Positions 27,907 to 37,125 of a stretch of 64,000 bases of DNA are shown here, piece by piece (position 1 is the first letter of the stretch; each line of letters begins with the position of its first letter). Made by a program: the position numbers and the translations under genes. The notes under the pieces were generated by a model. That model ran no database searches. It worked only from the letters and a program-made list of their open reading frames with translations, and was not told where the DNA came from. The DNA lies in assembly GCF_946885885.1 (NCBI RefSeq), contig NZ_CAMPHN010000001.1, positions 38,501 through 102,500 on the forward strand. The letters run 5' to 3'. This stretch comes from an uncultured Pseudomonas sp. GTDB taxonomy: Bacteria > Pseudomonadota > Gammaproteobacteria > Pseudomonadales > Pseudomonadaceae.

Positions 27907-28503
27907 ATGGCGAGCTGCGACGAACTAATCATCTGCGAACACTGCGATGGCGTATTTGAGAAGGTGCGTCTTTCCAAGCACCAAACATCGTATTGCGCGC
28001 GCTGCGGCGGAGTTCTACAGCGTTTCAACGGACTGTCGATTGAGCAGCGACTGGCCCTGACCATCACTGCCGCAGTGCTGTGGGCTCTCGCAAATTTTTA
28101 CCCTGTGATGACCATTAGCCTGCTGGGCAAGGCGAACAACGCCACGTTGTGGGATTCGGTGCTGGCTTTAAGTCTGGGGCCGATAACCTTTATTGCTATG
28201 GCCTCGGCAATTTCCATCATCATTGCGCCCGCGGTGCAGCTAATTTTGTTGGCCTGGATACTCGGCTTCGCTATATCGCAACGGCGTGCCCCTGGGTTTC
28301 GATTGTTCATGCGCTGGCTGGACATACTTCGGCCGTGGAGCATGCTTGAGGTATGCCTGTTAGGGGCATTAGTTGCGATATTCAAGCTTGCCGGCATGCT
28401 CAATGTTCTTCCCGGAGTCGGTCTATTTGCATTGGCGGTGCTCAGTTTGCTGCTTATTCGCATCGCCGGTCGCGACGTGCGCGAACTATGGGACACTGTA
28501 TGA
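27907..28503 (+). CDS. pqiA: PqiA-like membrane protein, first half
   Basis: The 198-residue protein begins with a zinc-ribbon-like ICEHCDGVFEKV...YCARCGG segment, followed by about four transmembrane helices (ALTITAAVLWALANFYPVM, FIAMASAISIIIAPAVQLIL, SMLEVCLLGALVAIFK). E. coli PqiA is one longer protein with two such halves; here they are separate genes. PqiA anchors the PqiBC lipid-transport bridge between inner and outer membrane. The start at 27907 has AAGGTG upstream. It overlaps the next gene by ATGA, the first gene of a seven-gene run. Confidence 0.88.
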   Translation: MASCDELIICEHCDGVFEKVRLSKHQTSYCARCGGVLQRFNGLSIEQRLALTITAAVLWALANFYPVMTISLLGKANNATLWDSVLALSLGPITFIAMASAISIIIAPAVQLILLAWILGFAISQRRAPGFRLFMRWLDILRPWSMLEVCLLGALVAIFKLAGMLNVLPGVGLFALAVLSLLLIRIAGRDVRELWDTV

Positions 28504-29144
28504 CTACTCCGCACGTGGCCAGCCACCTCAACCTATGCCTCTGCCATGGCTGTGGCAAAACCTGCGATATGGCCAGCCAGCCGATATCTTGCGACCGTTG
28601 TGGTGCGCCACTGCACATTCGCAAAACCAACTCGCTGTCACGCACCTGGGCCTACTTGTTGGCCGCAGTAGTGCTCTACGTTCCGGCAAACATGCTACCG
28701 GTTATGCATACAAGCATGTTTGGGAAAGGTGCAGGCAGTACCATCATGAGTGGAGTGCTGGAGTTCTGGCAGCATGGAGCCTGGGACATTGCGTTAATTA
28801 TATTTGTCGCCAGTGTCGCCGTGCCGGGCATCAAGTTCGCTGCATTGTTTCTCCTACTTGTCACCGCTCAACGCGGCAGTCGTTGGGCCCGCAAAGAGCG
28901 CTCCAAGCTTTACCGGATTATCGAACTCATCGGCTATTGGTCCATGCTCGACGTGATCGTAGTGGCGCTCGTAGCCGCGCTGGTGAAATTCAACGCATTG
29001 GCCAACATTGAGCCACGCTCGGGCATCCTGTTCTTTGGGCTGGTGGTTGTGCTGACGATGTTATCGGCTATGAGCTTCGATCCGCGCCTGATCTGGGAAA
29101 ACTCACCAAAGCGGGAGGTCGCGAATGGTCGACCAATCCACTGA
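28500..29144 (+). CDS. pqiA: PqiA-like membrane protein, second half
   Basis: The 214-residue protein has a cysteine-rich start (LCLCHGCGKTCDM...CDRCGAPLH) and about four membrane helices, including AYLLAAVVLYVPANMLPVM and IIELIGYWSMLDVIVVAL, the PqiA fold. It matches the second half of E. coli PqiA/YebS. Its start overlaps the previous stop (ATGA), and its end overlaps the start of the MCE gene by 20 bases, so the three are coupled. Confidence 0.88.
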   Translation: MTTPHVASHLNLCLCHGCGKTCDMASQPISCDRCGAPLHIRKTNSLSRTWAYLLAAVVLYVPANMLPVMHTSMFGKGAGSTIMSGVLEFWQHGAWDIALIIFVASVAVPGIKFAALFLLLVTAQRGSRWARKERSKLYRIIELIGYWSMLDVIVVALVAALVKFNALANIEPRSGILFFGLVVVLTMLSAMSFDPRLIWENSPKREVANGRPIH

Positions 29145-30771
29145 CCAAACAGGGTCATTCAGCAAGCCGATCGTTGAAACTCATCGGTTCAGAGTTTCCC
29201 TCGTGTGGATCGTCCCCATCGTGGCCGTTCTGGTGGGTATTTCCCTGGTCGTCCACAACATAATGCAGGCAGGACCGACAATCACCGTTAGTTTCGCGAC
29301 TGGGAGTGGACTGACTGCCAACAAGACGCTGGTCAAATATCGCAACGTGGCTATCGGCTATGTCTCAGACGTGGCCTTGAGCAGAGATCATCGGAGTGTC
29401 GATGTCACTATAGAGCTGGCAAAAGAGGCGGAGAGCTTTACCCGCGAAGATTCCCTGTTCTGGGTCGTACGACCACGCATTGGTGCCAGTGGCATTTCGG
29501 GCATGGATACTTTGCTGTCCGGCGATTACATCGGCGCCGATGTGGGCGAGGCAAAAAATCGGAGCAAGCGGTTCAAAGGACTGGAGACGCCGCCCCCAAT
29601 TACATATGGCGAGCCTGGGAAGCGTTTCACATTACGCAGTGCGGATCTGGGCTCTCTGGACATCGGCTCCCCGGTCTATTTCCGCAAGATTCCGGTCGGC
29701 CAAGTCGTAGCCTTTGCTTTGAACCCAGATGGTAAAGGCGTCAGCATCGAAATTTTCGTGCATGCTCCCTCCGATGTTCACGTGACCAGAAACACACGCT
29801 TCTGGAACGCCAGTGGCATCAACCTGAATATGGGAGCCGATGGTTTCGCAGTAAGTACTGAATCGTTGTCATCGATTTTAATGGGCGGAATTGCATTCCG
29901 TGCTCCTGATTACAACCCTGACGACGAACCCGCTGCTGAAGAAAGTAAGTTTGAGCTATTCGACGATATGTCGGCGGCTTTGGCCCCTCCTGCCGGAAAA
30001 GCCCAGTACCTGAGCCTGCGTTTTGATCAGGCTCTCAGAGGATTAAGGGTAGGGGCTCCGATCGAATTTCTTGGGATAGAAATTGGCAGCGTAATGTCCC
30101 TCAATCTGGATTTCGATCCGGAAAAACGCAGCTTCCCGACGGAGGTGAGGATAGTAATTTATCCGAAGCGCCTTGGCCGGGCGCACACGAAGATGCTCGA
30201 AGCGCTGCAGCATGATCCTGATGATGAGGTCGCAGCCGCTCGGCTTATGGGTACATTTGTTGAAAATGGCCTGAGGGCTCAGGCACGTACCGGCAACTTG
30301 TTGACTGGTCAGCTGTTTATTGCACTCGATTTTTATCCCGATGCGGCAAAAACTGAATTCGATGCCACCGCACGCCCCGTCATGATTCCCACTATTCCTA
30401 ATGATTTCGAACGGGCGCAGGAACAACTGCAGGCTGTCGTCGACAAGGTCAGCAAATTGCCATTGGAACAGATTGCCGCAAACCTCGACGGCAGCCTCAG
30501 TGAAATGCGTAAAGCTCTCGCCCAAATCAATGCCAAGACGCTGCCGGGGATGACGGCGACTTTGTCAGATGCCAGCAAAGCGTTGCAATCCGCTGACTCC
30601 ACCTTCGCCGAAGACTCGCCGCAACGTGAGCAGTTGACACACATTTTGGATGAACTGGGCCGGACGGCACGCTCACTGCGGGAACTCTCCGATTATCTGG
30701 GGCGAAACCCGGAGTCACTCCTCCGTGGCCGGCCTGACAACGCTGTGCCGGTTCAGGCGCCGTCCAACTGA
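29125..30771 (+). CDS. pqiB: PqiB-like MCE-domain protein
   Basis: The 548-residue protein has one N-terminal transmembrane helix (VSLVWIVPIVAVLVGISLVV) and repeated MCE/MlaD domains. The first has GPTITVSFATGSGLTANKT with KYRNVAIGYV, the second FTLRSADLGSLDIGSPVYFRKIPVGQV and the third LSLRFDQALRGLRVGAPIEF. A helical C-terminal stretch follows. PqiB forms stacked hexameric rings with a needle that crosses the periplasm for lipid transport. GGAGG precedes the ATG at 29125. It lies between pqiA and the pqiC lipoprotein, the normal order. Confidence 0.92.
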   Translation: MVDQSTDQTGSFSKPIVETHRFRVSLVWIVPIVAVLVGISLVVHNIMQAGPTITVSFATGSGLTANKTLVKYRNVAIGYVSDVALSRDHRSVDVTIELAKEAESFTREDSLFWVVRPRIGASGISGMDTLLSGDYIGADVGEAKNRSKRFKGLETPPPITYGEPGKRFTLRSADLGSLDIGSPVYFRKIPVGQVVAFALNPDGKGVSIEIFVHAPSDVHVTRNTRFWNASGINLNMGADGFAVSTESLSSILMGGIAFRAPDYNPDDEPAAEESKFELFDDMSAALAPPAGKAQYLSLRFDQALRGLRVGAPIEFLGIEIGSVMSLNLDFDPEKRSFPTEVRIVIYPKRLGRAHTKMLEALQHDPDDEVAAARLMGTFVENGLRAQARTGNLLTGQLFIALDFYPDAAKTEFDATARPVMIPTIPNDFERAQEQLQAVVDKVSKLPLEQIAANLDGSLSEMRKALAQINAKTLPGMTATLSDASKALQSADSTFAEDSPQREQLTHILDELGRTARSLRELSDYLGRNPESLLRGRPDNAVPVQAPSN

Positions 30772-30786
30772 TTGGGGGATCCCGTT

Positions 30787-31338
30787 ATGACCATACGGCA
30801 GTCAATCTTCCTTGCAATCGTATTGCTTGTGCTCGCTGCATGTCGCGGAGACCCAATTCACTTCTACACCTTAAGCCCCATTCAGACGACAGCCGCCGAA
30901 CAGGAGAGCGATGTGGAAGTACAGATCGAAGCCATCAGCGTGCCTCCGCAGGTCGACAGGCAGCAGATTGTTATTCGTAACAGCGACAGCAGCCTGACGA
31001 TCCTGGATAGCCACTGGTGGGGCGCGAGCCTGAGCGACGAGTTACGTAGTGCTCTGGCCCAGCAACTGCCCAACAATCGCGACGGACGCAAGCTCTCGGT
31101 GCGCTTGGATGTGCATCGCCTGGATTCGATCCCAGGTCAGTACGCCTTTATCGATGTCACCTGGCGTCTACGCGAAATGGGCCCGGGGAAGAAGACCATA
31201 GTGAACTGTCGTAGCACACTTAGGACCCCGTCTGGGGTGTCGATGAACGAGATCGTTATTGCGCATCAACACAACCTGAAACGTCTCGCAGAAGATATCA
31301 AACAAGGGGCTCTGAGAACGCCCATGCAGTGCGATTGA
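30787..31338 (+). CDS. pqiC: PqiC-like outer-membrane lipoprotein
   Basis: The 183-residue protein has a lipoprotein signal ending LLVLAAC near residue 17, followed by HFYTLSP, the start of the ABC-type transport auxiliary (PqiC/DUF330) fold. It contains IEAISVPPQVDRQQIVIR near residue 50. PqiC caps the PqiB needle at the outer membrane. The start at 30787 has a GGGGGA ribosome site; the frame start at 30772 is a TTG directly after the preceding stop. It is fourth in the operon. Confidence 0.88.
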   Translation: MTIRQSIFLAIVLLVLAACRGDPIHFYTLSPIQTTAAEQESDVEVQIEAISVPPQVDRQQIVIRNSDSSLTILDSHWWGASLSDELRSALAQQLPNNRDGRKLSVRLDVHRLDSIPGQYAFIDVTWRLREMGPGKKTIVNCRSTLRTPSGVSMNEIVIAHQHNLKRLAEDIKQGALRTPMQCD

Positions 31339-31417
31339 AAAACACGAGGGCTCGAAAATCGCCTACTCGCGATGAAGAATGTAGTGGCTATCTACAACCT
31401 CGAAGAGGTACTACATC

Positions 31418-31942
31418 ATGTCTGCAACAAATGTTTCAGAAGTTCCGCACTCTGCAAAATGGCGCTTCAAATTAGGCATCTCAATTATATGCCTGATGCT
31501 CTTTATGTGGTTGTTGGTTCCTGTGGCCGCCACGATTGGCGTATCTGGCGCCAGGATCGCAGCGCTCACCGGCGCGCTTTTCATCATCAACAAGGTGCTT
31601 CTACTTCTTGTAATAGCCGTGATGGGGAAAGCTGGGTTTCAGGAACTCAAACAGCACATTTTTCGGCATGTTTCAGGTTATGCAGTCAGTGCTGACGCCG
31701 AAGTAAGCCCAACACGCCATCGTATCGGGATGGCGATGTTCTGCCTGCCGTTGATCTCTTCCTTTCTCGAGCCCTATATCGACGCCCTGGCACCCGGCCT
31801 GCGTCCCAACAATTGGGCATTGCAGCTACTAGGTGATGTCTTGCTGATCGGTAGCTTTTTCGTCCTTGGAGGTAATTTCTGGGAAAAGCTCCGTGCGCTG
31901 TTTATCCGCAAGGCGAGGGTGGTAAACCCCGAGACGCTCTGA
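31418..31942 (+). CDS. Membrane protein with transporter-suffix domain
   Basis: The 174-residue protein has helices LGISIICLMLFMWLLVPVAA, IAALTGALFIINKVLLLLVIAVMGK and IGMAMFCLPLISSFLEPYI, and a C-terminal LLGDVLLIGSFFVLGGNFWEKLRALF block. It resembles the 'transporter suffix domain-containing' proteins found next to secondary transporters; the function is not known. AGAGG lies upstream of the ATG. It is 79 bases after pqiC and 62 before the HlyD gene, likely within one operon. Confidence 0.75.
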   Translation: MSATNVSEVPHSAKWRFKLGISIICLMLFMWLLVPVAATIGVSGARIAALTGALFIINKVLLLLVIAVMGKAGFQELKQHIFRHVSGYAVSADAEVSPTRHRIGMAMFCLPLISSFLEPYIDALAPGLRPNNWALQLLGDVLLIGSFFVLGGNFWEKLRALFIRKARVVNPETL

Positions 31943-32004
31943 AGGCGTCTGAAACAACCGGGAATCACCCCATTTCACCGATCCTATTCCGTGCAGGTTT
32001 TCAT

Positions 32005-33135
32005 ATGGCCGAAGCATCGAATACTTCAGAACTTGCTGATGTGGAGGTTCCGCCGGCGCCAATTCCGGTTGAAGCTCCTCCTAGGAATCCACTACGGCGC
32101 ACTGCTTTGACGGTGGTCGTTCTGATTGTCGTATTGTTCGTGACTTCCATCTTCCTGGAGCGCCGTACCCCGCTGACTTCGCAAGCGGTGGTGCAGGCCT
32201 ACGTTGTATCGATGGCGCCTGAGGTAGGGGGGCGCGTTACCGAAGTCGGAGTACTCGACAATGCGCGGGTCAAGGCGGGACAGCTGTTGTTTCGCATAGA
32301 TCCAGTGCCATACCGGTTGGCTGTCATGGATGCCGAAGCGCAACTGGAAGCAGCTGGTCAGGCAATAGGTGCAAATACGGCCTCGGTGGATGCAGCCCAA
32401 GCGACGTTGGTGTCCGCTCGCGCACAACGTGACAACGAACGCGAACAAGCCCGCCGGGTTAAGACTCTGGTCGAGAGGGGCATGTACCCACGTGCGAGGC
32501 TGGACGAACGTATGGCTGCACTTGGCTCCGCGGAAGCCGCAGTGAGCAAGGCCCAGGCGGATCTGCAGCGTGCACGGGAGCAGTTGGGGGCCGAAGGCAA
32601 CGACAATGCGCAGTTGAAACAGGCCTTGGCTGCACTGGAGCAAGCACGGCTCGATCTGGTCCGCACAGAGATTGTCGCGCCGGCCGATGGCGTTGTGACC
32701 AACCTTCAGCTAGCCGTCGGCCAAGTCGTGAGCCCCGGTCAGCCTGCGCTCACTGTCATTACCGTCGGGACCGTGTGGGTGTCTGCCGCCTTCAAGGAGA
32801 ACAGCCTGGAGCACATGGATGTCGATGATCCCGCCGAGTTCGTGTTCGATGTGTTGCCGGGGAGAGTATTCAAGGGACGCGTAGAAAGCGTCGGTTGGGG
32901 CGTTGCGCAGGAAGGCAGCAGCCCGTATGCACTGCCTTCAGTGCGTAACGAAAGCGGCTGGGTGCGCGATCCGCAACGTTTCCCGGTGCGTTTGTTCGTG
33001 GATAAACCGTACCCATCAGGTCCCCGTTATGGTTCACAGGTAACGGTTGTTGTTTATACGGACGACAACCCCATTACCAATGCGCTGGGCGCATTTACCA
33101 TACGCCTGGCCGCCTGGCTGAACTATGTCAACTAA
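32005..33135 (+). CDS. HlyD/EmrA-type membrane fusion protein
   Basis: The 376-residue protein has an N-terminal membrane anchor (LTVVVLIVVLFVTSIFLE), the lipoyl-like half VVSMAPEVGGRVTEVGVLDNARVKAGQLLF, a coiled-coil hairpin of Ala/Gln/Arg-rich repeats (about 115-225) and the returning half VAPADGVVTNLQLAVGQVV. This is the EmrA/AaeA type of adaptor. It overlaps the DUF2955 permease gene by 11 bases, so the two make an efflux pair. No outer membrane channel gene lies in the operon. CAGG lies upstream of the start. Confidence 0.9.
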   Translation: MAEASNTSELADVEVPPAPIPVEAPPRNPLRRTALTVVVLIVVLFVTSIFLERRTPLTSQAVVQAYVVSMAPEVGGRVTEVGVLDNARVKAGQLLFRIDPVPYRLAVMDAEAQLEAAGQAIGANTASVDAAQATLVSARAQRDNEREQARRVKTLVERGMYPRARLDERMAALGSAEAAVSKAQADLQRAREQLGAEGNDNAQLKQALAALEQARLDLVRTEIVAPADGVVTNLQLAVGQVVSPGQPALTVITVGTVWVSAAFKENSLEHMDVDDPAEFVFDVLPGRVFKGRVESVGWGVAQEGSSPYALPSVRNESGWVRDPQRFPVRLFVDKPYPSGPRYGSQVTVVVYTDDNPITNALGAFTIRLAAWLNYVN

Positions 33136-34153
33136 CGATGCTTTTCGGCTAAAGCCAGTCAGGGCAAGACGTCTAGGTTTGCGGGTCGCCCTTGCAGTGC
33201 CTCTGGGGCTTTGCATGGGCCTGGTGCTAGGCGACCCGCTGCCATTTCTAGCACCGATGTTTGCTACACAGTTTCTGCTGGCCAGCCCCCACCCCATGAC
33301 CCTGCGCCAGGGTGTGGCAACCGTTCTGGTCATCTGCCTGAGCGGCTCGTTGTTGGTACTTGCCACCGGCCTGTTTCGAGAGCGCCCTTTGGTACTCGCG
33401 CCGCTGTTATGGCTGTTCTACTTCAGCTGTTTCGAGACTCAAGGTCGGCAACGAGGTGGAGCCGGGCCGGGCCTGATGCTGGTGATTGGTGTCGTCGTCC
33501 CATTGCTCGACATTTTGCATCGTGACCTGGGTGAATGGATTGTATCGATGTTCGCCACGGCAATTGGCATCGGGACACTGCTGGCATGGGGCGCCCACGC
33601 ACTGCTGCCGGATCCGGCCGTTGACCGCCCAGCCGTCCAAATCGCACCGCTGTATGGTGGAGCACTGATAACCTGGCGGGCCATGGCCAATGCCTCGATC
33701 CTGCTCGCCATCGTTATCCTGTGTCTTAGCGACTCTCGCCTTGCCACCGCCATGGTCGTTCCGATCACCGTAACCTCATTACTCAGCCTGCTGGAACCGG
33801 GCATGAGCTTGCGCGCGGCGATTGGTCTGGTCGCAGTCAATTTGCTTGGTGGTGTCGTAGCTTCCGTGGCGTTCGCACTGTTCCAGCTACACCCGAGTTT
33901 GTGGCTGGTTGCATTGATTGTGCTGCTGGTAAGCCTGCTGTTCGCAGGCAAGGCGACAATGGGCGGTGGCCAGGAGAGAATTTTTGGCGGCGGACTGATC
34001 GTTTTCCTCGTCCTTTTCGGACTCGGTATATCGCCCTTGCCCTACAGTACGCCTGATCTGTTTGCGACACGTATCGTATATGTTCTGGCTGCAAGTTTCT
34101 ATGCAGTCATTCTGGCCGCTGTGCTATGGCCCATGCCTCGACCTGTGGAATAA
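33125..34153 (+). CDS. DUF2955 / FUSC-like inner-membrane permease
   Basis: The 342-residue protein has roughly ten hydrophobic helices in two clusters, starting LGLRVALAVPLGLCMGLVLGDPLPFLAPMFATQFLL, with a central VLAPLLWLFYFSCFETQGRQRGGAGPGLMLVIG. It matches DUF2955, relatives of the AaeB/YccS aromatic-acid efflux permeases. With the preceding HlyD-type adaptor it should export small anions or aromatic compounds. It ends the operon; no terminator was seen. Confidence 0.85.
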   Translation: MSTNDAFRLKPVRARRLGLRVALAVPLGLCMGLVLGDPLPFLAPMFATQFLLASPHPMTLRQGVATVLVICLSGSLLVLATGLFRERPLVLAPLLWLFYFSCFETQGRQRGGAGPGLMLVIGVVVPLLDILHRDLGEWIVSMFATAIGIGTLLAWGAHALLPDPAVDRPAVQIAPLYGGALITWRAMANASILLAIVILCLSDSRLATAMVVPITVTSLLSLLEPGMSLRAAIGLVAVNLLGGVVASVAFALFQLHPSLWLVALIVLLVSLLFAGKATMGGGQERIFGGGLIVFLVLFGLGISPLPYSTPDLFATRIVYVLAASFYAVILAAVLWPMPRPVE

Positions 34154-34200
34154 AAAACTGACGTTTAAGACCTGAGAATAAGACTTACCGAAGGTAAACC

Positions 34201-34438
34201 ATGAAGACGATATGGAAAACCTCTTTTTATCTGGTTGTTGCCATCAGAATGGTACAACTGGTTTGGAGTTTTCGGGCAGAGTGAATTGCCAACGTCGCGC
34301 TTCAATTGGTGGCAGAGGCGCATTGCACTAAACACCGAGGATTACGGGCTAAAAGTGGAATTTCTTGATTCGTATTTACCATGTGCAGCGCTAAGGCATT
34401 CCAAAGGTGCAACCGTCATTGTATCGTTTAAATTTTAG
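34201..34438 (+). pseudogene. Truncated outer-membrane protein remnant
   Basis: An ATG at 34201 opens a signal-peptide-like MKTIWKTSFYLVVA, but that frame stops after 27 codons (34284). An overlapping frame reads EWYNWFGVFGQSELPTSRFNWW and ends GATVIVSFKF at 34438, and a C-terminal Phe is typical of outer-membrane beta-barrels. Together they look like the two ends of a porin or transporter barrel with an internal deletion and frame shift. This is the only coding signal in the 600 bases between the DUF2955 gene and the first decarboxylase. Confidence 0.4.
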
Positions 34439-34755
34439 CGAAACGGTGTTATAGCCAGTAATTATTAGTCCAAGCTGATGGCGCTAACTTTCTTGCGATA
34501 TCGCGCTCCTGGCGCTTACAGTAAATATCCTCCTTAACCGTTCGTCGCCAGCCCGAAAAAGTTTTCTTTATATTTTTAAAACACGTTACCTTGAGAAAAC
34601 CACCGAAAGGAACTCGGTATCTCTCTGGGGTGTTGTACACCCGTTTCCCAGCCTGCCTGAAGTACCTGGATATAAGACTTTGTATCTGCGTGTGCGCCAC
34701 ACTCCGGTGTTGGCGTAAGTGCGCCTGGAACATTCTTTTAGCAGAGGTTTGGGAG

Positions 34756-37056
34756 ATGATAGGGCGAACCAACATTCAACTGAAAAAGCGCGTCCTCCTT
34801 ATCGACGATGACGTGATTAATCCGGCCAGCGCTCGCGCCAGGATGCTGAACGAACTAATAAACGAGTTTCAAAACCACAGCACCGAGGTAATCTGCGCTG
34901 CGTCGTTTGAGGATGGCATGGCCTCGGTGATTTCCGATGCCGCCTTGCACTGCATTTGCGTTGACTGGACGCTAGGTCGTAATGATTCGGAGACCCATAC
35001 CCAGGCGCTTGAACTGTTGCGTGTCATCCGCCAGCGCTACGAGCGAGTCCCCGTGTTCTTGATGGCCGACCGGAACGCCAATCGCAGCATCACGGTCGAG
35101 GCCATGAGCCTGGCGGATGAGTTTGTCTGGGTGCTTGAGGACACAGCCCCCTTCGTTGCAGGGCGAATCGCTGCCTCGATCGAGCGTTACCTCGAGAACC
35201 TGATGCCACCCTTTACCGATGCGCTGATCCGCTACGCCTTGAAGGATGAGCACTCCTGGGCTGCACCTGGTCACCAGGGCGGCATTGCTTTCACCAAATC
35301 ACCCGTCGGCAGAGTGTTCTTCGATTTCTTCGGCGAGAACCTGTTTCGAGCCGATGGTGGAATTGAGCGCGGCAATTTAGGGTCGGTGCTCGATCATAGC
35401 GGCCCGGTTGGCGCCTCCGAGGCCTATGCAGCGCGTGTGTTCGGTGCGCACATCAGTTATGCGGTACTCAATGGCACTTCAGGTTCGAATCGCGCAATTT
35501 TTATGGCATGTGTGGGAGAAAACCAGTTCGCGGTGTGTGATCGCAACTGCCACAAATCCGTTGAACAGGGGCTGGTGCTGTCTGGGGGACTGCCGGTCTA
35601 CATGACGCCGACCCGCAACCGATTCGGCATTATCGGCCCACTGCTACCGAAGCAGTTCGACTCGCAGCGCATCGCGACCGCCATTGCCAACCATCCTCTG
35701 CGCGGCCAGGCTCAGAGCGGCGACCCGGTATATGGTGTTCTGACCAACTGTACATACGACGGTATGTGCCTGAACGCCGAACGCGCCGAAAGCCTGCTGG
35801 CGCAGAGCATCGACCGCATCCACTTCGACGAGGCCTGGTACGGCTACGCACGGTTCAACCCGCTATATAAAGGACGTTTCGCCATGCGTGGTGATCCGCT
35901 TGCACATCCCGTCGAAGGGCCGACGGTATTTGCCACGCACTCCACTCATAAGCTGCTTGCTGCACTGTCGCAGTCCTCGTTCATCCATATTCGTAACGGC
36001 CGCAATCCCATTGAGCATAGCCGCTTCAACGAATCCTTCGTCATACAGGCCAGCACCTCGCCGCTATACAGCATGTTCGCCTCGAACGAGGTAGGTGCGG
36101 CGATGATGGACGGCAATGGCGGCTATGTCCTTACACAGGATGCGATTCGCGAGGCGGTAGATTTCCGCCAGGCTCTGGCGCGAGTGCATCGTGAGTTTTC
36201 CAACAATGGAGACTGGTTCTTCCAACCTTGGAACGCGCAGCAGGTTCGCGATAAAAACGGCAACTCCGTTGATTTCGCCGACGCGGATCCCGAACAACTA
36301 GCAATTGATCCGGCTTGTTGGGAGTTGAAACCGGGTGATAAATGGCATGGCTTCGCCGACCTAGAGGAGGGCTGGTGCCTACTTGACCCAATCAAGGTCG
36401 GCATCATGGTGCCGGGTATGGGCGATAACGGCGAGCTGGAAGCTGAAGGCATTCCTGCCCCTATCCTTGGGGCTTTCCTTTACCGCAACAATATCGTCGC
36501 CTCGCGCATCACCGACTTCATGGTGCTGTGCTTGTTCAGCATCGGAGTAACAAAAGGTAAGTGGGCCACGCTGATAAACGTGATGCTGGCCTTCAAGCGC
36601 CATTATGACTGCAATCTCGCGTTGGAGCAGGTCTTGCCTGATCTGGTTGCACAGCACCCCAATCACTACGGTGGCATGGGTCTGCGTGATCTGAGTCGCG
36701 AAATGTTCGAGCACATGCGCAGCAGTCGCATGGATTACCTCCAGGCAGAGGCTTTCAGTCAGCTCCCACTGATCGAGCTGAGTCCTCGCGCCGCCTTTCA
36801 GGCCCTGCAAACCGGCAATGCGGAATTGTTGCCGATCAACCAGGCGGCTAACAGGATTACTGGGGTCGGCGTTATGCCTTACCCACCGGGAATTCCGATT
36901 GTCATGCCTGGCGAGAATTTGGGGCCGCTGGATGGGCCATGGCTCAGCTACATCTCAGCTTTGCAGGACTGGGGCAATCGTTTCCCGGGATTTGAGAAGG
37001 AAGTATCGGGGGCCGTGCACAAGGACGGCGACTACCACTTCTGGTGCCTGAAATAA
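34756..37056 (+). CDS. Orn/Lys/Arg decarboxylase family protein (PLP fold I), copy 1
   Basis: The 766-residue protein has a receiver-like wing domain (VLLIDDDVINPASARARM, about 1-140) and the fold-I decarboxylase core. Visible are HSWAAPGHQGGIAF near residue 172, VLTNCTYDGMCLNAE near 335, IHFDEAWYGYARF near 358 with the PLP Asp, and THSTHKLLAALSQ with the Schiff-base Lys near 399. The C-terminal domain has VMPYPPGIPIVMPGE. The substrate is not decided by eye. The wing begins with a bona fide DDD motif, more receiver-like than usual. The start at 34756 has GAGG eight bases upstream. It is followed after 69 bases, with a small hairpin at 37091-37104, by a diverged paralogue. Confidence 0.88.
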   Translation: MIGRTNIQLKKRVLLIDDDVINPASARARMLNELINEFQNHSTEVICAASFEDGMASVISDAALHCICVDWTLGRNDSETHTQALELLRVIRQRYERVPVFLMADRNANRSITVEAMSLADEFVWVLEDTAPFVAGRIAASIERYLENLMPPFTDALIRYALKDEHSWAAPGHQGGIAFTKSPVGRVFFDFFGENLFRADGGIERGNLGSVLDHSGPVGASEAYAARVFGAHISYAVLNGTSGSNRAIFMACVGENQFAVCDRNCHKSVEQGLVLSGGLPVYMTPTRNRFGIIGPLLPKQFDSQRIATAIANHPLRGQAQSGDPVYGVLTNCTYDGMCLNAERAESLLAQSIDRIHFDEAWYGYARFNPLYKGRFAMRGDPLAHPVEGPTVFATHSTHKLLAALSQSSFIHIRNGRNPIEHSRFNESFVIQASTSPLYSMFASNEVGAAMMDGNGGYVLTQDAIREAVDFRQALARVHREFSNNGDWFFQPWNAQQVRDKNGNSVDFADADPEQLAIDPACWELKPGDKWHGFADLEEGWCLLDPIKVGIMVPGMGDNGELEAEGIPAPILGAFLYRNNIVASRITDFMVLCLFSIGVTKGKWATLINVMLAFKRHYDCNLALEQVLPDLVAQHPNHYGGMGLRDLSREMFEHMRSSRMDYLQAEAFSQLPLIELSPRAAFQALQTGNAELLPINQAANRITGVGVMPYPPGIPIVMPGENLGPLDGPWLSYISALQDWGNRFPGFEKEVSGAVHKDGDYHFWCLK

Positions 37057-37125
37057 GCCAACCCGCAGCCATGCCGTAGCCGGTTCTGACGGCCCACGCG
37101 GGCCACCTATCAAGAGGATCCATTC

